From Parafrankia elaeagni (GTDB lineage: Bacteria; Actinomycetota; Actinomycetes; Frankiales; Frankiaceae), in the NCBI RefSeq assembly GCF_000374165.1, contig NZ_KB893711.1, positions 1-59,336 on the forward strand: a stretch of DNA of 59,336 nt. Direction: 5' to 3'. Shown one piece after another: positions 27,014 through 35,010 of the stretch (its first letter is position 1; each line of letters begins with the position of its first letter). Under the pieces are notes generated by a model. That model was given only the letters and a program-made list of their open reading frames with translations. It was not told the origin of the DNA and did not search any database. The position numbers and the translations under genes are program-made.

Positions 27014-28069
27014 TCAGACCGAGACGGTCGCGTCGGCGGTCTGTGACGGTACGAACAGGGTCGGCTTGTCGCCGGCCAGCGCGCTGCAGCAGGTGTCGAC
27101 GATCAGCGCGGAGACCACATACGGGTCCATGTTCGCGTTCGGCCGGCGGTCCTCGATCCAGCCCTTCTTGGCCTTCTCGACAGCCCACGGGATGCGGATG
27201 GACGCGCCGCGGTCCGAGGCACCCCAGGAGAACTTGTTCCACGGGGCGGTCTCGTGCTGGCCGGTCAGGCGGTCCTGGATGCCCGTCCCGTAGTGGGTGA
27301 CGTGCTCCATGACCCGGGTGCCCAGCGCCTCGCAGACGGCGACGATCGCGTCCCAGCTCTCCATGGTCTGCTTCGTGGAGAAGTTGGTGTGCGCGCCGGC
27401 ACCGTTCCAGTCACCGAGCACCGGCTTGGCGGCGAAGGACACCGTGGTGTCGAAGTCCTCGGCGATCCGGTGCAGCAGCCAGCGGCCGAGCCAGATGTGG
27501 TCACCGATCGCCGGCGTCGGCAGGACGCCGATCTGGAACTCCCACTGGCCCATCATGACCTCGGCGTTGGTGCCCTCGATCGCGAGACCGGCGTCCAGGC
27601 AGGCCTGGGTGTGCCGCTCGACGATGGCACGGCCGGGCATCTTCTCGCCGCCGACGCCGCAGTAGTACGGGCCCTGCGGCTCGGGGAAGCCGGTCGCCGG
27701 CCAGCCCAGCGGCCGGCCGTTCTGGAAGAACGTGTACTCCTGCTCGATGCCGAAGTTCGGCGTCATGTCCGCGTACTTCTCGGCCACCTTGCGGGCCGCG
27801 GCGCGGGTGTTCGTCGGGTGCGGCGTGAAGTCGGTCAGCTGTACCTCGCACAGGACGAGGACGTTGTCGCCACCGCGCAGCGGGTCCGGGACGGTGAAGA
27901 CGGGCTGCAGCACGCAGTCGGAGTTCGAACCCGGGGCCTGGTTGGTGCTGGAGCCGTCGAAGCCCCAGATCTCCGGCTCCTTGCCGCTCTTCACGATGCG
28001 GGTCTTGCTCCGCATCAACGGCTCCGGCTTGGTGCCGTCGATCCAGATGTACTCGGCCTGATAGCTCAC
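27014..28069 (-). CDS. glnII: glutamine synthetase type II (eukaryote-like)
   Basis: A 351-residue type II glutamine synthetase, found among bacteria mainly in rhizobia, Frankia and Streptomyces. Visible motifs are WGFDGSSTNQAPGSNSDCVLQPV near the N-terminus, FGIEQEYTFF, PAPYYCGVGG-like PYYCGVGGEKMPGRAIVERH, and VLGDWNGAGAHTNFSTK of the ATP/glutamate site. It lacks the adenylylation loop, so GlnE should not act on it. GTG start with GGGGAG 5 nt upstream. A GlnR-like box lies 117-154 bp upstream. In Frankia GSII is associated with nitrogen-limited growth and nitrogen fixation (family knowledge). Confidence 0.96.
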   Translation of the reverse strand: MSYQAEYIWIDGTKPEPLMRSKTRIVKSGKEPEIWGFDGSSTNQAPGSNSDCVLQPVFTVPDPLRGGDNVLVLCEVQLTDFTPHPTNTRAAARKVAEKYADMTPNFGIEQEYTFFQNGRPLGWPATGFPEPQGPYYCGVGGEKMPGRAIVERHTQACLDAGLAIEGTNAEVMMGQWEFQIGVLPTPAIGDHIWLGRWLLHRIAEDFDTTVSFAAKPVLGDWNGAGAHTNFSTKQTMESWDAIVAVCEALGTRVMEHVTHYGTGIQDRLTGQHETAPWNKFSWGASDRGASIRIPWAVEKAKKGWIEDRRPNANMDPYVVSALIVDTCCSALAGDKPTLFVPSQTADATVSV

Positions 28070-28091
28070 TCATACTCCCCGTGGTTGACGT

Positions 28092-28101
28092 GTCACGTGA
28101 C
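28092..28101. promoter_or_regulatory. perfect palindrome GTCACGTGAC in the glnII leader/promoter
   Basis: The 10-bp palindrome lies 23 bp upstream of the glnII start codon. It could be an operator or part of the leader; the binding protein is unknown. Confidence 0.35.
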
Positions 28102-28185
28102 GGAGCGACTGTGTGATCGGCCGGGGGAGGGCCGACCCCCGGCCGCGACTGACGGGAGGGTTCGTCCGGAGCTTGGTCGGGCCTG

Positions 28186-28223
28186 GTTTCCAATCAGTTC
28201 CCGCATTGTTAATTCTCGGTCAC
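28186..28223 (-). promoter_or_regulatory. GlnR-like binding site upstream of glnII
   Basis: Read toward glnII the half-sites are GTGAC, TTAAC, GGAAC and GAAAC, each separated by exactly 6 nt. The actinobacterial GlnR pattern is GTnAC-n6-GAAAC repeated (family knowledge); the first and fourth half-sites match fully and the third in four of five positions. The surrounding patch is AT-rich for this DNA. This suggests induction of glnII under nitrogen limitation. Confidence 0.65.
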
Positions 28224-28318
28224 TCGGGCGTTGCGGGGGTGGCGTGGCGGTGGCGGCGGGCCGAATAGTGGGAGGGGCGCGGGAGACGGCGGCCGGAAAA
28301 GTTGTCGTAACGACAGAA

Positions 28319-28350
28319 GGCCCGTGTCCGGGGGTTCATGGACACGGGCC
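28319..28350 (-). terminator. terminator-like hairpin downstream of glnA
   Basis: An 11-bp perfect stem, GGCCCGTGTCC/GGACACGGGCC with a 10-nt loop, stands about 210 bp after the glnA stop. On the minus strand it is followed by the T-rich TTCTGTCGTT, so it most likely ends glnA transcription before the glnII promoter. The rest of the 493-bp glnA-glnII interval holds no gene that I can see. Confidence 0.6.
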
Positions 28351-28562
28351 GTCCGTTGTCGGCCGATCCCGGCGAGGCGGTGCCGGACCTATTCAGGTAA
28401 GACCTGTGCGCAGGTCGCCGGTGGTAGACCGATGGCCCGGCGGGCGGGGCCACAGGTCATGCCCGAGGCCGTCGCCCGAGGGCCGGCACGGTGTGACGAG
28501 AGGTGCCGGGACCCGATGGTGGCGCCGGTCCGGACCAGTCGGAAATCCGGGGCTGCCCGGGG

Positions 28563-29987
28563 CTAGATGTCGTAGTAGAGGCTGAACTCGTAGGGGTGGG
28601 GGCGGAGCCGGATGGCGTCCACCTCGTTCACCCGCTTGTAGTCGATCCAGGTCTCGATCAGGTCGGGAGTGAACACGTTCCCGGCACGCAGGAATTCGTT
28701 GTCGGCCTCGAGGGCGTCCAGCACCTTCTCCAGGGAGCCGGGCACCTGCGGGACGGCGGCGAGCTCGTCCGGCGGCAGCTCGTAGAGGTCCTTGTCGATC
28801 GGGTCCGGCGGGTCGATCTTGTTCTTGACGCCGTCCAGGCCGGCCATCAGCATCGCCGCGAACGCCAGGTAGGGGTTGCAGCTCGGGTCGGGCACGCGGA
28901 ACTCGACCCGCTTCGCCTTCGGGGAGTCGCCGCCGAGCGGAATCCGGCAGCACGCCGAGCGGTTGCGGGCCGAGTAGACCAGGTTGACCGGGGCCTCGTA
29001 GCCGGGCACCAGTCGCCGGTAGGAGTTCGTGGTCGGGTTGGTGAACGCGAGCAGGGCCGGGGCGTGGTGCAGCAGGCCGCCGATGTAGTGCCGGGCGGTG
29101 TCGGACAGGCCGCCGTACCCGTTGGGGCTGTAGAAGAGCGGCTCGCCGTCCTTCCAGAGGCTCTGGTGTGTGTGCATGCCGGAGCCGTTGTCCTCGAACA
29201 GCGGCTTGGGCATGAAGGTGACCGTCTTGCCCCGGCTGCGCGCCACGTTGCGGATCACGTACTTGTAGAGCATCAGGTTGTCGGCGGTCTTGAGCAGCGT
29301 GTCGTACCTGATGTCGATCTCCGCCTGGCCGGCGGTGCCGACCTCGTGGTGCTGCATCTCGACGGTGATGCCGACGTCGAACAGCACCCGGGTCATCTCC
29401 GAGCGCAGGTCGGTGAAGTGGTCCGTCGGCGGCACCGGGAAGTAGCCCCCCTTGAAGCGGGGCTTGTACCCGAGGTTGCCGCCCTCCTCCTTGCGCGCGG
29501 TGTTCCACGCGGCCTCGACCGAGTCGACGGCGTGCATCGAGCCGTAGGGGCTGTAGTCGTACCGGACGTCGTCGAAGATGTAGAACTCGGCTTCCGGGCC
29601 GAAGTACGCGGTGTCGGCGATGCCGGTGCCGCGCAGGTACTCCTCGGCCTTCTTCGCGATGTTGCGCGGGTCGCGCGAGTACTGCTCCTTGGTGATCGGG
29701 TCGTGGATGAAGAAGGTCATCGCGAGGGTCGAGTGCTCGCGGAAGGGGTCGACAAACGCGGTGCGGGGGTCCGGCAGCAGCAGCATGTCGGATTCGTGGA
29801 TCGCCTGGAACCCGCGGATCGACGAGCCGTCGAACATGAGGCCATCGCTGAAGACCGACTGGGAGAAGACCTCCGTCGGGATAGTGAAGTGCTGCATGAC
29901 GCCGGGAAGGTCACAGAATCGTACGTCAATGAACAGAACTTTTTCGTCCCGGATATAACGGAGCACGTCGTCGGCGTTCGTGAACAT
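28563..29987 (-). CDS. glnA: glutamine synthetase type I
   Basis: The main ammonium-assimilating glutamine synthetase (474 aa, dodecamer). Motifs: [77 protein letters not shown], and [29 protein letters not shown]. The adenylylation loop [12 protein letters not shown] is intact with the target Tyr at about residue 402, making this the expected GlnE substrate. ATG with GGAGG 5 nt upstream. The first 50 codons use more A/T than the rest of the gene. A GlnR-like box lies about 90-115 bp upstream. Confidence 0.97.
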   Translation of the reverse strand: MFTNADDVLRYIRDEKVLFIDVRFCDLPGVMQHFTIPTEVFSQSVFSDGLMFDGSSIRGFQAIHESDMLLLPDPRTAFVDPFREHSTLAMTFFIHDPITKEQYSRDPRNIAKKAEEYLRGTGIADTAYFGPEAEFYIFDDVRYDYSPYGSMHAVDSVEAAWNTARKEEGGNLGYKPRFKGGYFPVPPTDHFTDLRSEMTRVLFDVGITVEMQHHEVGTAGQAEIDIRYDTLLKTADNLMLYKYVIRNVARSRGKTVTFMPKPLFEDNGSGMHTHQSLWKDGEPLFYSPNGYGGLSDTARHYIGGLLHHAPALLAFTNPTTNSYRRLVPGYEAPVNLVYSARNRSACCRIPLGGDSPKAKRVEFRVPDPSCNPYLAFAAMLMAGLDGVKNKIDPPDPIDKDLYELPPDELAAVPQVPGSLEKVLDALEADNEFLRAGNVFTPDLIETWIDYKRVNEVDAIRLRPHPYEFSLYYDI

Positions 29988-30024
29988 CCACCCTCCAGCG
30001 TTGTTCAGGCTTCCAATGACTGAC

Positions 30025-30030
30025 AGAGTA
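30025..30030 (-). promoter_or_regulatory. candidate -10 element (TACTCT) of glnA
   Basis: On the minus strand TACTCT sits 38 bp before the glnA start codon, below a GlnR-like box. No recognisable -35 hexamer is present, consistent with activator dependence. Confidence 0.4.
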
Positions 30031-30075
30031 CGCTCTGATCGCTGGCGTGGCGGCACGGCGTGGCGTACCCGGGAA

Positions 30076-30102
30076 ATCACTACACTGTTTCTGGGATGTT
30101 AC
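30076..30102 (-). promoter_or_regulatory. GlnR-like binding site upstream of glnA
   Basis: Read toward glnA: GTAAC-n6-GAAAC-n6-GTGAT. The first two half-sites match the actinobacterial GlnR consensus GTnAC-n6-GAAAC exactly and the third in four of five bases, all at 11-bp spacing. The centre lies about 60 bp upstream of the candidate -10, a usual activator distance. Confidence 0.7.
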
Positions 30103-30156
30103 CTTAGTGGTGTCTGTGACGTTGTGTCATCGCCCGGATGGTGCGGGCGCGCCGCA

Positions 30157-30162
30157 TAGGCT
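30157..30162 (+). promoter_or_regulatory. -10 element (TAGGCT) of the RDD gene
   Basis: TAGGCT ends 6 nt before the GTG start of the RDD gene. This implies a leaderless transcript. Confidence 0.5.
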
Positions 30163-30168
30163 TGCGTC

Positions 30169-30645
30169 GTGGGACGCGCACTCGGAGGTTGGCTGGAAGG
30201 GCCCGGGCTGCCCCGGGACACACCGCCCGGAGCCCGGCTCGGGCTACCGGCTGACGGGCCTGGGTCGGTGGTGGGCTTCGGGCCGCGCATCGTCGCCTAC
30301 CTCGTCGACGCGGTCATCGCGAACCTGCTGGTCGGCGTGCTGTTCATCGTCGGGCTCGACGCAGCGGCGGACATCCGCGGGCTGGCGGTCTACGGGGCCT
30401 TCCTCCTGGAGGAGTTCCTGCTGGTCGCCGTGGCCGGGCAGACCATCGGCATGCGTCTCGCCGGCATCCGGGTGATCCGGGCCCGTGACGGCGCGCGGCA
30501 GAGCTGGTCCTGGATCGCGGTGCGGACACTGCTGCTCGCCCTGCTGGTGCCCGCCTTCATCTGGGACCGTGATCTGCGTGGCACGCACGACCGTGCCGCC
30601 GGCACGGTCGTGGTGCGTGACGCGGTGGTCCCGACCGGCGCCTGA
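30169..30645 (+). CDS. RDD family membrane protein
   Basis: A 158-residue membrane protein with the RDD domain: GFGPRIVAYLVDAVIANLLVGVLFIVGL (first helix, with R and D in RIVAYLVD), AFLLEEFLLVAVAGQTIGMRLAGIRVIR, and WIAVRTLLLALLVPAFIWDRDLRGTHDRAAGT. The role of RDD proteins is not settled; some have been linked to ion transport. It sits between glnA and the DUF4191 gene as in mycobacteria (Rv2219A position). The GTG start follows a leaderless promoter. Confidence 0.85.
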   Translation: MGRALGGWLEGPGLPRDTPPGARLGLPADGPGSVVGFGPRIVAYLVDAVIANLLVGVLFIVGLDAAADIRGLAVYGAFLLEEFLLVAVAGQTIGMRLAGIRVIRARDGARQSWSWIAVRTLLLALLVPAFIWDRDLRGTHDRAAGTVVVRDAVVPTGA

Positions 30646-30725
30646 GCGCGGCTACCCGCTACTGCTGCTGTGTCCTGGCCGTAGCGCCGCAGGCAGGCGG
30701 AGGCCACGGCCGAGGAGAAAACAGA

Positions 30726-30758
30726 GCGGACCCGTGCTGGGGGTCAGCGCGGGTCCGC
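30726..30758. terminator. hairpin between convergent RDD and DUF4191 genes
   Basis: GCGGACCCG and CGGGTCCGC form a perfect 9-bp stem around a 15-nt loop. It lies between two convergent genes and may stop transcription from either side, although no T-run is present. Confidence 0.45.
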
Positions 30759-30790
30759 CGGGCGCGTGAGCGCGGGTCTGCGGGTGCGGA

Positions 30791-31669
30791 TCAGCGCGGG
30801 CGGCCGCCGCGGGAGATGTTGCGGGGGATCGGGCCCTTCGGGATGGGCAGGGCCGGGGCGCTCACGGCCCGCAGTCGGCGCTCGAGGGCGTCGACGTCCC
30901 GCTTGCGCAGCTCGCGGCGCATCCGCATGAGGGTGCTCTGCAGCTTCGGCAGCGGGATCTCACCCTCGCCGGTGCCGACGATGTAGTCGGTCAGCGGCGC
31001 CTCACCGACGATCTTGCGAATGCGGCGCTTCTCGGCGACCAGCAGCTCCCGCGGACCGCGGCCACGGCCCTCGGCGATCAGCACAACCCCGGCGCGACAG
31101 ACCACGCGATGGACCACGTCCTGGTGCCGGTTCACACCGACCGCCGGGGTGAGGCGCCAGTCGCCCCGCATGCGCTCCACCACACCTGCCGCGGCGCCGG
31201 GCTTGCCCTCCATCTCGGCATACGCGGTTCGCTGCACCCGGCGGCTGAAGACGTTGAGCGCCACGACGACGCCGAGCAGGATCGCGATCGGCAGCCACAG
31301 GTAGAGCGGGCCCACGAAGACACCCAGGAGCACACCGACCACGACAGGAACGGCCAGCCCGAGGAGGGACCACCACAGCACGCTGGGGTCGCGCTCGCGG
31401 GTGATCTTGTAGACGAGCCGGATCTGGGCGAGCTTGCTGGTCCCGCCGCCGCCCGCGCCCTTCCTGCCGCCGCCCGCGTCAGGCGACTTCTCGCCGCGGT
31501 CCGCGCCGCGCGAGCCGCCCCCGGTGCCCGACGCCCGAGCGGCGCCCTTACCGGTACCGCCCGACTGCCCCGACCGGCGGGATGCCCCGCCACCCGATGT
31601 CCCGTCCTTACCCGCGGCCGCCAGTACCGGCTCCCCGCCGGCACCGGACGGCTTCCTCCGCAGCGCCAT
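30791..31669 (-). CDS. DUF4191 membrane protein
   Basis: The 292-residue protein has about 80 residues of Gly/Lys/Arg/Ala-rich sequence, then LAQIRLVYKITRERDPSVLWW, two transmembrane segments (LLGLAVPVVVGVLLGVFVGPLYLWLPIAILLGVVVALNVF), and a basic cytosolic domain (RRVQRTAYAEMEGKPGAAAGVVERMRGDWRLTPAVGVNRHQDVVHRVV). This is the DUF4191 family, found beside lipA in mycobacteria (Rv2219). Function unknown. Confidence 0.85.
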   Translation of the reverse strand: MALRRKPSGAGGEPVLAAAGKDGTSGGGASRRSGQSGGTGKGAARASGTGGGSRGADRGEKSPDAGGGRKGAGGGGTSKLAQIRLVYKITRERDPSVLWWSLLGLAVPVVVGVLLGVFVGPLYLWLPIAILLGVVVALNVFSRRVQRTAYAEMEGKPGAAAGVVERMRGDWRLTPAVGVNRHQDVVHRVVCRAGVVLIAEGRGRGPRELLVAEKRRIRKIVGEAPLTDYIVGTGEGEIPLPKLQSTLMRMRRELRKRDVDALERRLRAVSAPALPIPKGPIPRNISRGGRPR

Positions 31670-31726
31670 AGCCGCGAGCCTACGGCTTCGCGGCGCCTGC
31701 CTGGCGGGTGGTCGACGCCAGGTGGT

Positions 31727-32158
31727 TCAGGAGGGCGCGCCCACGGTCGCCGGCGGACGGGCCGCGGCGAGCCGCGGCCGGGAGATCCGGGACCCGGCTG
31801 CCACCGGGGCACGCGGTGGCACACACGGCGGCGGTGCTGCGGACGGCACGGTCGCGACGACCGGCGCGGGCTGCGCCGACGGGTCGGGAGCGGGATCGAA
31901 CGCGGACACGGAGATCTGGTCGACCCACTGGTAGCCGGTTGTGACGTGAAGGTCGGTGGCGGCGCGCCAGGCGTTGTGGCGGGCCGTGCGCTGGCCGCCG
32001 TGGGGAAGAACGAGAAGGGTCAGTTCCTCAAGTGCGTTGAGCAGTGAGCGGAGCACGGTGTCGACGACCTCCCGACGCGGTCGTGGCGCCCGGGGCGGGA
32101 CAGGTCCCGCCGGAACAGCACTGAGTGTGAACGGCGCAGGTGTCATCCGGATATCCAC
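31727..32158 (-). CDS. hypothetical protein with a conserved-looking core
   Basis: A 143-residue product. The middle part VVDTVLRSLLNALEELTLLVLPHGGQRTARHNAWRAATDLHVTTGYQWVDQISVSAFDP looks like a folded helical domain; both ends are Pro/Ala/Arg-rich. I do not recognise the family. The GTG at 32158 and an ATG four codons later are both possible starts. It lies between lipA and the DUF4191 gene, same strand. Confidence 0.55.
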   Translation of the reverse strand: MDIRMTPAPFTLSAVPAGPVPPRAPRPRREVVDTVLRSLLNALEELTLLVLPHGGQRTARHNAWRAATDLHVTTGYQWVDQISVSAFDPAPDPSAQPAPVVATVPSAAPPPCVPPRAPVAAGSRISRPRLAAARPPATVGAPS

Positions 32159-32263
32159 TCCGATGGCGGCAACCCCTACACCGCGGACGCCACGTTTCTC
32201 GTGACGACCGCGTGACGCAGCTCCGAGCCTAGTCGCAGGCGGTGGCCCTCACCAGCGCGACCG

Positions 32264-33250
32264 TCACCCCACGTGAGAGTCGTGCGACACACTTTCGGGC
32301 AGAACGCCCTCGGAAGCCACATTGCCATTACGGAATGTGACTGCCTGTTGGTAGAGGCGGCCTGCCCGGTAGGAGGAGCGGACCAGCGGCCCCGACATCA
32401 CCCCGGCGAAGCCGATCGCGGTCGCGCGCTGCTCCCAGGCGACGAACTCCTCGGGCCGGACCCAGCGCTCGACGGGGTGGTGGCGCGGGGTCGGGCGCAG
32501 GTACTGGGTGACGGTCAGCAGGTCGCAGCCGGCGCGGTGCAGCGCGGTCATCGCCTCGTCGACCTCCTCGTCGGTCTCGCCGAGGCCGAGGATCAGGTTC
32601 GACTTGGTGACCAGACCGGCGGCGCGGGCCCGGGTGAGGACCTCCAGCGAGCGCTCGTAGCGGAAGCCGGGCCGGATCCGGCGGAAGATCCTCGGCACCG
32701 TCTCCAGGTTGTGCGCGAGCACCTCCGGCGTGGCCCCGAAGACCTCGTCGAGCTGGTCGGCGTGGCCGGCGAAGTCCGGGATCAGCACCTCGACCCCCGT
32801 CCCCGGGGACTGCTCGTGGATGCGGCGGACCGTCTCCGCGTACAGCCAGGCGCCGCCGTCGGGCAGGTCGTCGCGGGCGACGCCGGTCACGGTGGCGTAC
32901 CGCAGCCCCATGGTCGACACCGACTCGGCGACCCGGCGGGGCTCGTCGACGTCCAGCGGGGCCGGGCGGCCGGTGTCGATCTGGCAGAAGTCGCAGCGGC
33001 GGGTGCAGACGTCCCCGCCGATCAGGAAGGTCGCCTCGCGGTCCTCCCAGCACTCGTAGATGTTCGGGCAGCCGGCCTCCTCGCACACCGTGTGCAGGCC
33101 CGCCCCGCGCACCAGACTGCGCATGTCGGTGTACTCGGGGCCGGTGCGCATCCGGGTACGGATCCACGGCGGCTTGCGCTCGATCGGCGTCTGCGCGTTA
33201 CGCGCCTCCAGACGCAGCAACGGCCGGCCCTCCGGTGCGACGGCGGTCAT
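32264..33250 (-). CDS. lipA: lipoyl synthase
   Basis: Radical SAM enzyme that inserts two sulfurs into protein-bound octanoyl groups. The auxiliary cluster Cys are in [12 protein letters not shown] (CX4CX5C) and the radical SAM Cys are in CTRRCDFCQ (CX3CX2C). The conserved C-terminal [10 protein letters not shown] supplies the Ser ligand. Length 328 aa is normal. Its ATG overlaps the lipB stop (ATGA), so the two are co-translated; together they lipoylate the E2 protein encoded 5 kb away and the glycine cleavage H protein. Confidence 0.96.
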   Translation of the reverse strand: MTAVAPEGRPLLRLEARNAQTPIERKPPWIRTRMRTGPEYTDMRSLVRGAGLHTVCEEAGCPNIYECWEDREATFLIGGDVCTRRCDFCQIDTGRPAPLDVDEPRRVAESVSTMGLRYATVTGVARDDLPDGGAWLYAETVRRIHEQSPGTGVEVLIPDFAGHADQLDEVFGATPEVLAHNLETVPRIFRRIRPGFRYERSLEVLTRARAAGLVTKSNLILGLGETDEEVDEAMTALHRAGCDLLTVTQYLRPTPRHHPVERWVRPEEFVAWEQRATAIGFAGVMSGPLVRSSYRAGRLYQQAVTFRNGNVASEGVLPESVSHDSHVG

Positions 33251-33969
33251 CGGGTCGTCCTCCCGTCGGCGCGCCCGACGCCGATCAGGTCGGGCGGACT
33301 GGTCTGGTCACTGTCGGTCTTCGGCGTGCGGCGGGCCGGCGCCTCACGGCCGGCGGCGAGATAGTCGCCGATCGCCCGGGTGAGGTGCCGCTCGACCACC
33401 GGACGGGCCTCGGCGACAGGCAGCGGCCGCCCCAGCTCCCGGCTCAGACTGGTCACCCCCGCGTCGGAGATTCCGCAGGGCACGATCCGGCCGAAGGCGG
33501 ACAGCGCGGGATCGCAGTTGACCGCGAAGCCGTGACAGGTCACCTTCCAGCTGACCCGCACCCCGATCGCGGCCAGCTTGCGCTGCCCGTCGGACGTCCA
33601 GACGCCGGTGCGGCCCTCGACGCGGCGGGCGGGCAGGCCGAACTCGGAGCAGGCCACGATCAGGCCGGCCTCCAGCGCGCGGACGTAGGCGACGACGTCC
33701 AGCGGCATCGGCAGCCGCACGATGGGGTAACCGACGAGCTGCCCCGGGCCGTGCCAGGTGATGCCGCCGCCCCGGTCGACGTCGACGACGGGAGTGCCGT
33801 CGACCGGGCGGTCACCCGCGCCGGTCCGCCGGCCCGCGGTGTAGACCTCGGGATGCTCGAGCAGGATCAGCGTGTCCTCGCCGCGCCCGTGGCGGCGCTC
33901 CTCGGCCAGAGCCCGCTGCATGCTCCAGGCCTCGTGATATGGAACGACACCCAACCGGAGGACATCCAC
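33247..33969 (-). CDS. lipB: octanoyltransferase
   Basis: Transfers octanoate from acyl carrier protein to lipoyl domains. Motifs: [51 protein letters not shown], with the conserved [14 protein letters not shown], then [45 protein letters not shown], containing the catalytic Lys and Cys. 240 aa. I use the GTG ([15 protein letters not shown]) that lies exactly 6 nt after TACGCT; it matches the family N-terminus. Confidence 0.95.
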   Translation of the reverse strand: MDVLRLGVVPYHEAWSMQRALAEERRHGRGEDTLILLEHPEVYTAGRRTGAGDRPVDGTPVVDVDRGGGITWHGPGQLVGYPIVRLPMPLDVVAYVRALEAGLIVACSEFGLPARRVEGRTGVWTSDGQRKLAAIGVRVSWKVTCHGFAVNCDPALSAFGRIVPCGISDAGVTSLSRELGRPLPVAEARPVVERHLTRAIGDYLAAGREAPARRTPKTDSDQTSPPDLIGVGRADGRTTR

Positions 33970-33975
33970 CGTCCG

Positions 33976-33981
33976 AGCGTA
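33976..33981 (-). promoter_or_regulatory. -10 element (TACGCT) of lipB-lipA
   Basis: On the minus strand TACGCT is followed by 6 nt and then GTG, the lipB start, implying a leaderless lipB-lipA mRNA. Confidence 0.5.
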
Positions 33982-34024
33982 CGCCGGTGGGGCGAACAGG
34001 CCGGGCCATCGGCGGGCGCCAGCG

Positions 34025-34084
34025 CCCCGCCAGCGCCCCACCGGTGTCAGCGGCCCCACCGGTGTCAGCGCCCCACCGGTGTCA
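34025..34084. repeat. short direct repeats between lipB and the S51 gene
   Basis: The motif CCCCACCGGTGTCAGCG occurs three times with small spacers (GCGCCCCACCGGTGTCAGCGGCCCCACC...), the last copy reaching the stop codon of the S51 peptidase gene. CCACCGGTG within it is nearly palindromic. Confidence 0.65.
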
Positions 34085-34834
34085 GCGACCTCCGCCTTCC
34101 CCGCCCGTCCGCGCTTCGGACAGCAGCCGGGGGGTGACGCGGGTCTCGACGGCCCTGCCGCCCGGGCCCGGCTCGACCCGCCAGGCGTACGCGTCGGGTC
34201 GGTCGGCGACCGCCTCGACGAGCTCCGTCCCGCGGAAGTGCAGGCCGACGCCGTCGTCGGTGGCCCAGCCGGCGGGCAGTGTCCCATCGGCCACCAGCCG
34301 CTGGTACAGCGGTCGGCGGGCCGCCTCGGAGTCATAGTGCGGGGTGTTGCTGTGGGGCAGCAGGGCCAGCCCGTTCGTCACCGGGCGCAGGTCCGGGCCG
34401 AACGAGTCGGTGGTGCCACCGACGTGCCAGCACAGCGAGCCGGCGGAGACGCCTCCGAGGACCACTCCGGCCTCCCACGCCGCGCGCAGGATCTCGCCCA
34501 GGCCGTGTACCCGCCACACGGCGAGCAGGTTCGCCACGCTGCCGCCGCCGACCCAGATGACGTCCTGCGCGAGCAGGTGACGTCGGACGTCGGCGACCGA
34601 CGGCATCGGGAACAGTGCGAGGTGGGAGACGACGACCTCGGGGCGGTCCCGGTTCAGCGCGGCGTAGCCGCGGGCGTAGGCGGACTGGTCGTCGCCGAGC
34701 GCGGTCTGGAGCAGGCACAGTCGGGGCCGGCCGGAGGTCGCCGCCACCGCGATCGCATGGTCGAGCAGCGGCCCCACCCGGGCGCCCCACCGGCCGTCGG
34801 GCTGGAAGCCGCCGCTTGCCGCGAGGATCTGCAC
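34082..34834 (-). CDS. S51 family peptidase (cyanophycinase/peptidase E-like)
   Basis: A 250-residue class I glutamine amidotransferase-like hydrolase. The nucleophile elbow [11 protein letters not shown] holds the S51 serine, and [16 protein letters not shown] and [15 protein letters not shown] are typical of the family. The GTG start has AGGAG about 7 nt upstream. Peptidase E enzymes cut Asp-X dipeptides and cyanophycinases cut cyanophycin; the sequence does not decide between them. Cytosolic, no signal peptide. It lies upstream of lipB on the same strand but lipB has its own promoter. Confidence 0.82.
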   Translation of the reverse strand: MQILAASGGFQPDGRWGARVGPLLDHAIAVAATSGRPRLCLLQTALGDDQSAYARGYAALNRDRPEVVVSHLALFPMPSVADVRRHLLAQDVIWVGGGSVANLLAVWRVHGLGEILRAAWEAGVVLGGVSAGSLCWHVGGTTDSFGPDLRPVTNGLALLPHSNTPHYDSEAARRPLYQRLVADGTLPAGWATDDGVGLHFRGTELVEAVADRPDAYAWRVEPGPGGRAVETRVTPRLLSEARTGGEGGGR

Positions 34835-34998
34835 GTCAGGACTCCTGGTTGACCGGCCCGGTGACCCGGGGTGGCTGGATGACGGGGTAGCAGCGTGGCA
34901 GGCCGCGCTGCCGGGCGCCCCGGCGGACCATTGCCGTCATACGGGAGGAAGTTATCCACAGCGCGGAAAACTCTTCTGCGTGGGGGGCCCGTTGCGCC

Positions 34999-35004
34999 TA
35001 GCGT
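34999..35004 (+). promoter_or_regulatory. -10 element (TAGCGT) of the pseudokinase gene
   Basis: TAGCGT ends 6 nt before the GTG start, implying a leaderless transcript. Confidence 0.5.
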
Positions 35005-35010
35005 CGATTC

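Noticed and set aside
27923-27932. GTTCGAACCC, resembling a tRNA T-loop
   Set aside because: It lies inside the conserved glnII coding sequence, and no cloverleaf or anticodon arm can be drawn around it.
34082-34834. S51 peptidase considered as cyanophycinase with a cyanophycin system
   Set aside because: No cyanophycin synthetase gene is nearby and the sequence cannot separate cyanophycinase from peptidase E.
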